Assembly: GCF_002286775.1 (NCBI RefSeq) | Contig: NZ_NSGJ01000008.1 | Coordinates: 79,975 to 143,974 of the forward strand | Source: Myroides sp. N17-2 | GTDB lineage: Bacteria; Bacteroidota; Bacteroidia; Flavobacteriales; Flavobacteriaceae | DNA length: 64,000 nucleotides | Reading direction: 5' to 3' | Part shown: positions 45,541-54,281 of the stretch, one piece after another | Layout of the letters: every line of letters starts with the position of its first letter | Numbering within the stretch: position 1 is the first letter of the stretch | Notes under the pieces: model-generated | Told to the model about the DNA's origin: nothing | Seen by the model: only the letters and a program-made list of their open reading frames with translations | Databases searched by the model: none | Position numbers and translations under genes: made by a program

Positions 45541-48500
45541 ATGGCAAAAGTATTACGATTACAAGAAGATGGTAATAATAACTTGCAACACTGGCAAGAT
45601 TCAAGTGCTTACGGAAAAACAGCTATACAAAGTATCATTGATGGAAATGGAGATGCTGTAAGTAGACAGATTACGTCTATTCCGAGTCCTTTTGCTCGTT
45701 TTGATTTATTAAAAGTAGCATTCGAATACGTAAATAACTCTAAAGATATCAATGGTAATACTATTTATCACAAGATGGTATCAGACTGTTTAGATATAGC
45801 TGAGTTGTTTTTTGATTTTGATAAATTCAGTAAAGATTTTAATATTATAGCTTGGGATATAGCTACTAATCTACAGGCTTTACGCAGTAGTACTGATGCA
45901 GGACATAAACAGTTAGGAGACACGCTTAAGTTGTTTTTTGACCAAGATGCTAAGGCAAATAACTTCGACGATATACGTCAGATATTCTTACTAGATTATA
46001 AGCATGGTAAGAATAAAATGAATATTATAGGGGGGACTTCACCTGTGACTTTATTCTCTACTACAGCTAATAATTACCAAGGGCAAATTAATGTGTTCTT
46101 TGGTAACAGACGTATTTTTGATGGAATATGCCCGTTGAATAAAAGACAGTTTGGTTTTCAGGAATATATGTATGCTTTACTAGGAAGCATACCGAATGGA
46201 AATACACTGTTTAGCGCTATTTATGACTATTTATATACTATTAACTTCCCTTTATTGACTAATGATGAGAAAACAATCATTAAACAATTAGATCCTAATA
46301 CAATTAAAGGTAATTCTTATAAGGCTATTAGTGTAGATGGAGGAAATAATGATGTAGAAGTATTAGGGAACAAGATATATAGCTTTAAAATTAACGTTGG
46401 CTCTATTACTGATAATAGCGAGTTTGTTATTATGCCTAATATTGTATCTGCAAGTTCTCCTGAGAATGAGGTAGAAAGCAAACAATTGCCATTGATTCTT
46501 CCGATAGATAAAATCACTAATGATTTTAAATATGTGACTGCTAACTGGGATAGAAATAAGGTAGCACCTTATTTTGACACGGCTAGTTTTGAAAATAGAG
46601 TATTGCCTCACGATGGTGCTAAGTATCCCTATTATACAATATCGGATATGTTAGAAGAGAATATCATATGTCTTCCTTTTCCGATTAATAATGAGGTGTT
46701 CTTTAACGGGAACTTTACTTCTCAAGATACGAATTGTTATAGAGGATATCTGTTGCCTATCAAGGCAGAATTCTTTAAATACTTTACTCAAGATTTCTTA
46801 GAAGGAAGTATTGGTGGAAGAAATATCCTTGAGATTACAGAGCGTGGCCAGGGAGATACCTTATATGTAGATGTGACATTGCGCATTCCGATTAAAGGTG
46901 ATGGTACAGGTAATTCTGTCATTACCTATCAAAGAACATATGTGAATGGTGGAGCTTATAATACTCAACAAGCAGATTTAAAAGAGAACAAGGGAGCAAT
47001 TTTTAATTACTCGTGTAGTATAGCTTTAACTTCTTTAGTGAAATACATAGGTAAAGAGGATAAGCATTTTTACCGCATAGGATTCTTTGATAATGACACC
47101 GTTAATAGTGTGGGAACTAGATTAGCTTCTTTAGATGTGCTAAAAGGAGGAAATTATGTTGAAAAAACTGCTGTTAAGAAAAGACAAGTTAGCTCAGTAG
47201 CAAACTCTACCTACTATGTAATAGAGAAAGATTTTGATATTATTCAGTTAAATGCCAAGAATGCTAAGGGTGTTATATTGCCTAAATGGATTGAGAAGAG
47301 AGCTGGTAATGTGAAGTATTCTTTTGCAGTTGACTTCGGTACAACGAATACCCACATAGAGTATAAGAGTTCTATTCAGCCTATCGCTGTACCATTTGAC
47401 GTAACTACTCGAGATATCCAATTGGTAAAGCTGCATAAGCTATCAGCAGAGCAGGCGAATAGCCTTGAATATAGAGGATTTGAGAATGTCTTTTATCAGG
47501 AGCTAATGCCTACATTAATTCATAAAGAAGTAGGGGATTCTTTCCCACAGCGTACTGCATTGACACATCATATTAATATGAATCCTGTGGATAAGAACTA
47601 TGCCTTAGCAGATTTTAATATTCCGTTCTATTATGAGAAGAATATTGTTATCGGGGAGGTAAATACCTTACATACAAATCTAAAGTGGACTGAATTTGGA
47701 GCAAATCAAAGTGCACAAGGTTTAGTAGAAGGGTATCTAGAGAACTTGGTGTTTATGATGTATAATAAGGTAGTGCTTAACGGTGGTGATACTAGTAACG
47801 TAGAGATTAAATGGTTATATCCTACAAGTATGAGTACGTTTAATAAAAACCAACTAGCATCTACTTGGTCAGGTTTGTACGCTAAATACTTTGGAAGTAA
47901 TGTTCAGAATTTACAAGAAGTTACAGAGGCATTAGCGCCATATAATTACTATACTACTCAAGGGGTACAATCTATGAGTAACTCAGTCGTGTCAATAGAT
48001 ATAGGAGGAGGAACAACAGATGTGGTTGTATTTACTAATAACCAACCTAACATATTAAGCTCATTTAAGTTTGCTGCTAATAACTTGTTTGGTGATGCGA
48101 TTAATACGACTAGCTCATTAAATGGATATGTATGTAAGTATAATTTGATTTACGATGGGCTTTTAGATAGAAGATATAAGGATATAGGAGAGAGTATATT
48201 AGCTACAGATAATTCGGCTGATTATATCTCATTCTTATTCTCTTTAGAAAGAGATAAAAACTTTAATTCTAATCACGCCTTTACTAAACTTCTGTATAGT
48301 GATACAGAGTTAAAAGTAGGACCATTGTTGTTTTTTAGCTCTATTATCTACTATATCGCTAAGATGATGAAAGAGAAGAATGTTATTTCTCCTCAGTATT
48401 TTACTTTTAGTGGTACGGGGTCTAAGTTGATTAATATCCTAGATGCATCACCTCAAAAAGGAGTGGTTTCTACATTGATCTCAGGAATATTCCAAGACAT

Positions 48501-48981
48501 CTATGGGGATAACTCAATTCGCATACAAGTGCGCGTGGATGAGCAAGTGAAAGAGATTAGCTGTAAAGGGGCTTTAATTGATAACTCGTACGTAGTTGAT
48601 AATACTATTTTGAGAGAAATTAAGTCAATCTATGATTTTTCTATTGTGGATGCTAAAGATGTTAATTATTCTGCTGCAGAGCAAGATGAGTATATCAATA
48701 GATTACATAGAGAATATATCAACTTCATCGAGTGGTTCTTTGCTTTTGATAAGAAGTTTAATTACGAAGATAATTTCGGAATTAGCTCTGGGGCATTGCC
48801 TAAATATAAAGAGAACTTACTACAGAATGCAATCGGTTTCTTAAAACTAGAAGTCAACAGTGCTATCAAAAGCCAAAATGGCAATAAAGAGTCGAAGTTA
48901 TCAGAAACATTATTCTTCTATCCATTAAAGGGAACTATTAATCAATTGCTATATGCTATAGCTTCTGGAAATCTAAAATAA
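45541..48981 (+). CDS. Large protein with C-terminal actin/Hsp70-type ATPase domain
   Basis: 1146 residues. The C-terminal half has the actin/Hsp70 triad of motifs: phosphate-1 AVDFGTTNTH (596-605), phosphate-2 IDIGGGTTDVVVF (819-831) and adenosine FSGTGSK (956-962). The N-terminal ~590 residues have no recognisable domain. There is no membrane segment. The size and the unknown N-terminal part set it apart from DnaK. With the neighbouring tubulin-like gene, two different nucleotide-driven cytoskeletal-type proteins are encoded side by side. Confidence 0.8.
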   Translation: MAKVLRLQEDGNNNLQHWQDSSAYGKTAIQSIIDGNGDAVSRQITSIPSPFARFDLLKVAFEYVNNSKDINGNTIYHKMVSDCLDIAELFFDFDKFSKDFNIIAWDIATNLQALRSSTDAGHKQLGDTLKLFFDQDAKANNFDDIRQIFLLDYKHGKNKMNIIGGTSPVTLFSTTANNYQGQINVFFGNRRIFDGICPLNKRQFGFQEYMYALLGSIPNGNTLFSAIYDYLYTINFPLLTNDEKTIIKQLDPNTIKGNSYKAISVDGGNNDVEVLGNKIYSFKINVGSITDNSEFVIMPNIVSASSPENEVESKQLPLILPIDKITNDFKYVTANWDRNKVAPYFDTASFENRVLPHDGAKYPYYTISDMLEENIICLPFPINNEVFFNGNFTSQDTNCYRGYLLPIKAEFFKYFTQDFLEGSIGGRNILEITERGQGDTLYVDVTLRIPIKGDGTGNSVITYQRTYVNGGAYNTQQADLKENKGAIFNYSCSIALTSLVKYIGKEDKHFYRIGFFDNDTVNSVGTRLASLDVLKGGNYVEKTAVKKRQVSSVANSTYYVIEKDFDIIQLNAKNAKGVILPKWIEKRAGNVKYSFAVDFGTTNTHIEYKSSIQPIAVPFDVTTRDIQLVKLHKLSAEQANSLEYRGFENVFYQELMPTLIHKEVGDSFPQRTALTHHINMNPVDKNYALADFNIPFYYEKNIVIGEVNTLHTNLKWTEFGANQSAQGLVEGYLENLVFMMYNKVVLNGGDTSNVEIKWLYPTSMSTFNKNQLASTWSGLYAKYFGSNVQNLQEVTEALAPYNYYTTQGVQSMSNSVVSIDIGGGTTDVVVFTNNQPNILSSFKFAANNLFGDAINTTSSLNGYVCKYNLIYDGLLDRRYKDIGESILATDNSADYISFLFSLERDKNFNSNHAFTKLLYSDTELKVGPLLFFSSIIYYIAKMMKEKNVISPQYFTFSGTGSKLINILDASPQKGVVSTLISGIFQDIYGDNSIRIQVRVDEQVKEISCKGALIDNSYVVDNTILREIKSIYDFSIVDAKDVNYSAAEQDEYINRLHREYINFIEWFFAFDKKFNYEDNFGISSGALPKYKENLLQNAIGFLKLEVNSAIKSQNGNKESKLSETLFFYPLKGTINQLLYAIASGNLK

Positions 48982-48982
48982 G

Positions 48983-50233
48983 ATGAGATACCTATATTTA
49001 AGTTTTATATTAATTCTGAGCCATTTAGGAATGGCTCAGAATCTAAGTAAAGAAGAATTCGTAAAAGCAGTTAATACGATAGGGGTGTATTGTGTTAATA
49101 CTTCTAGGAATGAAGACTCTAAAGATGATTTTAAAGGATCAGTCATCCCGACCAAGGACCAAACTTTGGAAGGATATAAAGCAAAGTTCGTAGATACTAG
49201 TAATACTTATAAGCTGATTAATGAGTTTATATCATTAAGAGATTCAAAGGATTTTACTCAATTTAATACAGTTGATTATTTAAATGGTAAAGCGGGTAAG
49301 AATATTTTTAATAATTCGTCTTATCAAACAATAGTCACATTCTTTAGTAAAGAGAATCGTAAGCAAAATTATACTAGGGATTTTAGTGAACTAAAAAGGA
49401 TCTACAGTGCTACAGATAAGAATAGCGGAGTTACTACTGATACGACAAATGATTTGACTCAAACACAAGCACAAGATACTACTGTAGCTGTCAGCGATCC
49501 TCTTCCGACTTCTGACGTAGAGGATGATATAACAGTTACTCCAACTACAGAACCAAAGGTAGAAGAGATAGGTTTTTTTGAAATCAAACCTCTATCAGTT
49601 GGTTTAACTTTAGGAGTAGTGCTTGGTTTTATAGGAGCTTTCTTTTTGCTTAAAAAGGTAGGGAGTTCTGATGATAAAAAAGAAGATTCGAAGTATAAGA
49701 TTGACCGTCCAACTAGTTCACCTGTTAATGATACTACTGCAGGTAGTAGTGATTTAATTAAATACCAAGAAGATATTAAAAAGTTGCAGGAAGAAAATAG
49801 ACAATTGCTTGCTAAGATGACTGATTTAGAAAAACTAGAACAAGCAATTGTACAACCGAAAGAGCAAATGATAGAAGAGATAGTGTCTGCCCCTATTGAA
49901 TTAGAAGTAGTAGCTCCTGTACCCACAAAGAGCGTTAAGTACTATTCTATCCCTAATCAAGATGGGATTTTTACAGCAGAGAAAAGTAGAGAGAGTAGTA
50001 TCTATAGTGTTGAATACATTAATAATAATGAAGGAATTTTCTATATAGATATCAGCGACCGTTATCTACAAGACGCTATATTCGAAATGAGTACATTTAT
50101 TGATTGTGGTTGTGAGTATACAGCTACACCAAGCTCTTCTACTAAAGGAATAAGAGTACTTCAGACCGGCTCTGTTATCAACGAAGGAGGTAACTGGAGA
50201 ATAGTAGAGAAGTGTAAGATAGAGTTTGTGTAA
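48983..50233 (+). CDS. Signal-anchored membrane protein with shared C-terminal domain
   Basis: 416 residues: signal peptide ending HLGMAQ (residues 1-19), an outside region, a membrane segment (about 203-225), a cytoplasmic coiled coil (YQEDIKKLQEENRQLLAKM), and a C-terminal domain (316-416) beginning KYYSIPNQDGIF and ending CKIEFV. That domain is repeated in the next gene. It spans the inner membrane and could link the periplasm with the cytoplasmic NTPases. No named family. It starts 1 nt after the previous stop. Confidence 0.7.
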   Translation: MRYLYLSFILILSHLGMAQNLSKEEFVKAVNTIGVYCVNTSRNEDSKDDFKGSVIPTKDQTLEGYKAKFVDTSNTYKLINEFISLRDSKDFTQFNTVDYLNGKAGKNIFNNSSYQTIVTFFSKENRKQNYTRDFSELKRIYSATDKNSGVTTDTTNDLTQTQAQDTTVAVSDPLPTSDVEDDITVTPTTEPKVEEIGFFEIKPLSVGLTLGVVLGFIGAFFLLKKVGSSDDKKEDSKYKIDRPTSSPVNDTTAGSSDLIKYQEDIKKLQEENRQLLAKMTDLEKLEQAIVQPKEQMIEEIVSAPIELEVVAPVPTKSVKYYSIPNQDGIFTAEKSRESSIYSVEYINNNEGIFYIDISDRYLQDAIFEMSTFIDCGCEYTATPSSSTKGIRVLQTGSVINEGGNWRIVEKCKIEFV

Positions 50234-50258
50234 TCAAACAAAATAAGAAGTATTAAAT

Positions 50259-50882
50259 ATGAATGAAGGAACAACAAGTGGACACGATTTTTTAATCATA
50301 TTAATAATTGTATGTATCGTAGCTCTACAAGGATGGGTGTTTTATAAAGCATACTTAAAGATTAATATATTTAAGTCTATTTTGCCAGAAGCAAAAAGCT
50401 TTAAAACAATTAAGATCTACGTTAGAGAGGATAAGATAGAAGGACTTGATTTAGAGGATGTCTATGCCAACTTGGATAAGTATAAGAAGAATAAGTCACA
50501 GGAAATAGGGGCCACTGATACGGTTATTGAAACAATAGATACTAAAGTAACTCAAGAGAGTATCACTGAGAAATACTATAAAATGCCAAACAATATAGAT
50601 GTTTTTGATGTTGAATGTCAGAGTATTGACCAAGCAATGTATCAGCTAAGTATTTCTTCTCAATTTCCTGATTATGCCGAGTTTGAATTAATAAATGGAG
50701 ATGAGATTAATGTAGGTAAGTTTTTGACACAACCGACCCTTTTTCTTGATAGAGCTTGTGTATACGATGGGATAATTCCAAATGAGGTAAAGAGTATTGA
50801 AGTTATCAAAAAAGGTACAGCGATGTTGACAGATGGCTTGTGGAAAGTAGAAGATCCTTGTAAAATAATATTTCACTCTTAA
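50259..50882 (+). CDS. Membrane-anchored protein sharing the same C-terminal domain
   Basis: 207 residues: one N-terminal membrane segment (about 9-32) and a cytoplasmic domain (about 105-207) beginning KYYKMPNNIDVFDVE, ending CKIIFHS. This domain is homologous to the last 100 residues of the previous protein. Probably a paralog that lost the outside part. Not a recognised family. Confidence 0.68.
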   Translation: MNEGTTSGHDFLIILIIVCIVALQGWVFYKAYLKINIFKSILPEAKSFKTIKIYVREDKIEGLDLEDVYANLDKYKKNKSQEIGATDTVIETIDTKVTQESITEKYYKMPNNIDVFDVECQSIDQAMYQLSISSQFPDYAEFELINGDEINVGKFLTQPTLFLDRACVYDGIIPNEVKSIEVIKKGTAMLTDGLWKVEDPCKIIFHS

Positions 50883-50890
50883 TTAATGTA

Positions 50891-52222
50891 ATGGCAATGA
50901 GCGATAAGAAATATATAGAGTTAACTATTATAGATAGTAGTGGTGAGCAGAATGAAGTATATAAGAATATTCAAGATTCAGTAAATACGTATTTAATTAA
51001 GAATAAGGGTGCTGTTAGTGATTTTAATCTAATCAAAGATATCGTAGATAGAAATGTAGATGCAGTAGAGGAAGAGATTAGCGCTCAAGTACCTATTCCA
51101 TTGTATTTAGGTCTAATGGGAACTATGTTAGGTATTGTTGTAGGGCTTTTTGCTATTCCTAGTGTATCTAGTGATGAGTTTAATCATTCTGTTGATATTT
51201 TGATAGGAGGAGTGAAGATTGCTATGATTGCTTCTTTTGTGGGATTATTATTGACTACTATATTGTCTGGGTGGCTATTCAAAGAGGCTAAGAATAGAGC
51301 AGAGTCTCTAAAGAACAGCTTTTTTTCTTGGATTCAGACTAGTCTTTTACCTGTCTTAAGTCAGAATACTACTTCAAGTTTGTACTCTTTACAGGCTAAC
51401 TTAGTCAAGTTTAATAATACTTTTTCTGAGAATGTAACAGAGTTCAGAACAGTATTAACAGGTATACAAGGTTCTTTCCAAAGTCAGGTGGATATTATGG
51501 AGGAGTTAAAGAAAGTAGATGTTGTACAGTTGGCTAATATCAATGTGAACGTACTGAAAGAGCTAAAAGAAAGTTCATCTCACTTTGCTAAATTCCAAGA
51601 GTATCTAAACAATGTAAATGGTTTTATAGAGAATACGAAGGAGTTAAATAGTACGGTTTTAAAGCAATTAAATAGGACAGAGGATTTCACTTCTATCGCT
51701 GAGGGGTTTAAAGGAAGTAATGAAACGAATCAACAGATGATTCAGTTGATGAGAAATGAAATCAAGCAAATTCAAGATAGAAGAAAGATGCTAGAGGGAC
51801 ACGTGGTCGAGATAGATAGTGCATTTCACAAGGCATATGAGCAGTTTAATGATCAGGCGATCGAGACTTTTGAGAAGATGCGTAGCAGTGAAGAGTTAAA
51901 TGCACTAAAAGCAGAGATCACTTTAGAGACAGGTGCTATCGAGGAGAATGTTAATATGGTATTTAAGACCTTAGATAAGGTATTCACTGACTTTGATAGA
52001 CAAGTATCTAAGCAGATCGAGGTGTCTAATAGTAAGAATAATGAGATGCTTATGATTGCGTTTAACGAGTTTAGAGATGAGTTGATTAAAGGCAATGGAT
52101 CATTAGGTGCAGAGAATAGTAGCTTTAAGAATGATAAGATCCTGAAGATATTATTATATGTATTTGCAGGTACAGGTAGTATAATAGGACTGTATCAAAT
52201 CTTTAAGTTCCTATTTAAATAA
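50891..52222 (+). CDS. MotA/TolQ/ExbB-like stator protein (ZorA-like)
   Basis: 443 residues. Two closely spaced membrane segments (about 69-89: LYLGLMGTMLGIVVGL, and 107-129), the pattern of proton-channel proteins MotA, ExbB and the anti-phage ZorA. A ~280-residue helical/coiled tail follows, and a third segment near the end (about 417-438). The long tail is ZorA-like. With the MotB-like next gene it should form an ion-driven stator in the inner membrane. Confidence 0.78.
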   Translation: MAMSDKKYIELTIIDSSGEQNEVYKNIQDSVNTYLIKNKGAVSDFNLIKDIVDRNVDAVEEEISAQVPIPLYLGLMGTMLGIVVGLFAIPSVSSDEFNHSVDILIGGVKIAMIASFVGLLLTTILSGWLFKEAKNRAESLKNSFFSWIQTSLLPVLSQNTTSSLYSLQANLVKFNNTFSENVTEFRTVLTGIQGSFQSQVDIMEELKKVDVVQLANINVNVLKELKESSSHFAKFQEYLNNVNGFIENTKELNSTVLKQLNRTEDFTSIAEGFKGSNETNQQMIQLMRNEIKQIQDRRKMLEGHVVEIDSAFHKAYEQFNDQAIETFEKMRSSEELNALKAEITLETGAIEENVNMVFKTLDKVFTDFDRQVSKQIEVSNSKNNEMLMIAFNEFRDELIKGNGSLGAENSSFKNDKILKILLYVFAGTGSIIGLYQIFKFLFK

Positions 52223-52233
52223 TTTCTGTTAGA

Positions 52234-52842
52234 ATGGCAAAGAAAAAAAAGGAAGAAGGTTTCTTTTGGGCAAGTTATGCTGATTTAATGACGAGTTTGT
52301 TCTTTATTATGTTAGTGCTTTTTGTTCTTTCTATCACGATTATGAAGAAAAGACAAGAGGCCACAGTACAGCAGTTAAAGCAGATTACAGATATTCAAGA
52401 TGCTGTTAAGGAGTTGCCTGAAGAGTACTTTAAATACGATGAGGAGCACAAGCGTTTTGCATTGAAGAGACAGATTAGTTTTTTAGCGATGTCTAGTGAA
52501 ATTACGAAGGCTGATAAACCTTATTTGATTAAAGTAGGTAAAAGTGTATCTGAACTAATTGAAAAGATGAAGAAAGAGTATGCAGGACAAGATATTAAGT
52601 ATATGATTATTATAGAAGGAATGTCTTCTAGGGATAATTATTATAAGAATAATGAGTTAAGTTATGAGCGAGCATTAGCACTGTATAACTTATGGAATGC
52701 TAACGGTATTCGATTTGATAATTCGATTTGTGAGCTTCAGATAGCAGGTAGTGGTGTGAATGGGGTAGGACGATCGACAAATGAGACATTAAATCAGCGT
52801 TTCTTAATTCAAATTGTTCCAAAAATTGGTAATGTTAGATAA
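52234..52842 (+). CDS. MotB/OmpA-like stator partner (ZorB-like)
   Basis: 202 residues. One N-terminal membrane segment with the ion-carrying Asp17 (WASYADLMTSLFF), the position of MotB Asp32 in E. coli, then a periplasmic OmpA-type domain (about 85-200: LIKVGKSVSELIEKM, ELSYERALALYNLW, NQRFLIQI) that should hold peptidoglycan. Together with the upstream MotA-like protein this is the MotAB/ZorAB pattern. Zorya effector genes (zorC, zorD, zorE) are not seen next to it. Confidence 0.82.
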   Translation: MAKKKKEEGFFWASYADLMTSLFFIMLVLFVLSITIMKKRQEATVQQLKQITDIQDAVKELPEEYFKYDEEHKRFALKRQISFLAMSSEITKADKPYLIKVGKSVSELIEKMKKEYAGQDIKYMIIIEGMSSRDNYYKNNELSYERALALYNLWNANGIRFDNSICELQIAGSGVNGVGRSTNETLNQRFLIQIVPKIGNVR

Positions 52843-52844
52843 TA

Positions 52845-53387
52845 ATGAAGAAGATATTTTATATAATCACAGTTCTACTAGTAGGATTGTTAATGACTGA
52901 TTGTGCCAGATGTTCTAGGTCAGGTACCAATCGTACACATCATACTGATTCTAGAAGACAGTCTAGTCAGAGACATAATGATAAGTCTACTACCACTAGT
53001 GGAAAGGGAGTTATTAAGATGAAGAAAAGAGGTGGTGTTTATGAAGTTCCTGCTAAAATAAACGGTGTAGAGATGCAATTTATATTTGATACAGGGGCTA
53101 GTGATGTGACTATCTCACTGACTGAGGCAAGTTATTTATTAAAGCAAGGCAAGTTAAAAGAAGAGGACTTCGTTGGTGTGGCACAATATCAGATAGCGGA
53201 TGGGTCAATAGCTGAGGGAACAGTAATTAATCTACGTGAAGTACAGATCGGTAATAAGAAAGTGAAGAATGTACAGGCGTCAATCGTTCATAATATGGAA
53301 GCGCCTTTGTTATTAGGACAAAGTGCACTAGAGCGTTTTGGTGATTTTTCTATTAATTATCAAAAGCAAACATTGACATTTAAATAG
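52845..53387 (+). CDS. Retropepsin-like aspartic protease, lipoprotein
   Basis: 180 residues: a lipoprotein-like signal with Cys20 (LMTDC; Asp before Cys is unusual), a basic low-complexity linker (THHTDSRRQSSQRHND), then a clan AA aspartic protease domain with the catalytic triad FDTGAS (Asp82-Thr83-Gly84) and LLLGQSALERFG. Family members act as dimers and are exported. In this operon it could process a periplasmic component; the substrate is unknown. Confidence 0.82.
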   Translation: MKKIFYIITVLLVGLLMTDCARCSRSGTNRTHHTDSRRQSSQRHNDKSTTTSGKGVIKMKKRGGVYEVPAKINGVEMQFIFDTGASDVTISLTEASYLLKQGKLKEEDFVGVAQYQIADGSIAEGTVINLREVQIGNKKVKNVQASIVHNMEAPLLLGQSALERFGDFSINYQKQTLTFK

Positions 53388-53394
53388 CAGAGTT

Positions 53395-54279
53395 GTGAGT
53401 AAATCAAAATATTACAGAGTATTAGGAATACAGGAGAGTGCTAGTCAAGAAGAAATAGAGCAGGCTTATGTAGATGCTCTTGATAAGTATAATCCGGAGA
53501 AGAACCCAAACAGTCCTTTTTTAGTTACAATGACGCAGCAAGTGAATGAGGCGTATCAAGCTATTTCAACTGATAGAACTATTAAGCCAGCTGTGGAACG
53601 TCCTTGTAGTCAACCTACAGAAACAACTATAAGAGAAATACCTTCACGAGGACCAATCAATAATAATGATAAAGTAGCTTATAGTATTCTATTTCTTCTA
53701 ATTGGGTTATTAGCAGTCGGTACAGGATATTATTTTTATAGTGAGTATTCTAAGTCTTCTGATGCCTTTATTGATCAAGAAGAAGTTGTTGTTGAACCTG
53801 ATGAGGCTAGTAAGGATAATACCGTTGCTGAATCTGAAGATAGTAGTAAGGATGATGCCATAGAAGAAGTGCTTACTGACAATGATTCAAAAGCAATAGA
53901 GGACGTCATATCTAATAAAAAAGAGGAGGTAGCTGTGGAATCTAAGAAAGTAGAATCAAGTGTACCAGTAGCTAAACCTATAGTAAAAGTAGTAGATACT
54001 CCTGCTAAAAATAAAGCTGTAGCTGAAACTCCAAAGCCTGTGGCAGCACCTATACAAGAGAAAGCTGTTGATAAAATAGAAGAAACTATTAGCCCTAAGA
54101 AGTTCTTTAAGATAGGTTCTACTAAAGATGAGGTCTTTGCCGCACAAGGCGAACCAGTTAGAGTTCATTCTCATTTAGATATTGATACTTGGTTTTATGG
54201 TGATCATAGAGTGAGGTTTAAAGGGGGAAGAGTATTGGATTATGTCGATCCATATAAGCAATTAAACGTTTCTAAGTAA
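53395..54279 (+). CDS. J-like domain membrane protein without HPD, BamE-like C-terminal domain
   Basis: 294 residues, GTG start. Same layout as the protein at 39942: J-like domain 1-65 with Asn33-Pro34-Glu35 in place of HPD, a membrane segment (about 95-115), a Val/Lys/Glu-rich linker, and a BamE/SmpA-like end (KKFFKIGSTKDEVFAAQGEP, WFYGDHRVRFKGGRVLDY). The two proteins are paralogs by sequence of both ends. It is 7 nt after the retropepsin gene. Confidence 0.75.
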   Translation: MSKSKYYRVLGIQESASQEEIEQAYVDALDKYNPEKNPNSPFLVTMTQQVNEAYQAISTDRTIKPAVERPCSQPTETTIREIPSRGPINNNDKVAYSILFLLIGLLAVGTGYYFYSEYSKSSDAFIDQEEVVVEPDEASKDNTVAESEDSSKDDAIEEVLTDNDSKAIEDVISNKKEEVAVESKKVESSVPVAKPIVKVVDTPAKNKAVAETPKPVAAPIQEKAVDKIEETISPKKFFKIGSTKDEVFAAQGEPVRVHSHLDIDTWFYGDHRVRFKGGRVLDYVDPYKQLNVSK

Positions 54280-54281
54280 AA

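Noticed and set aside
50891..52842. Complete Zorya defence system
   Set aside because: Only ZorA/ZorB-like proteins are seen; no zorC, zorD or zorE homolog is adjacent, so the name Zorya is not used.
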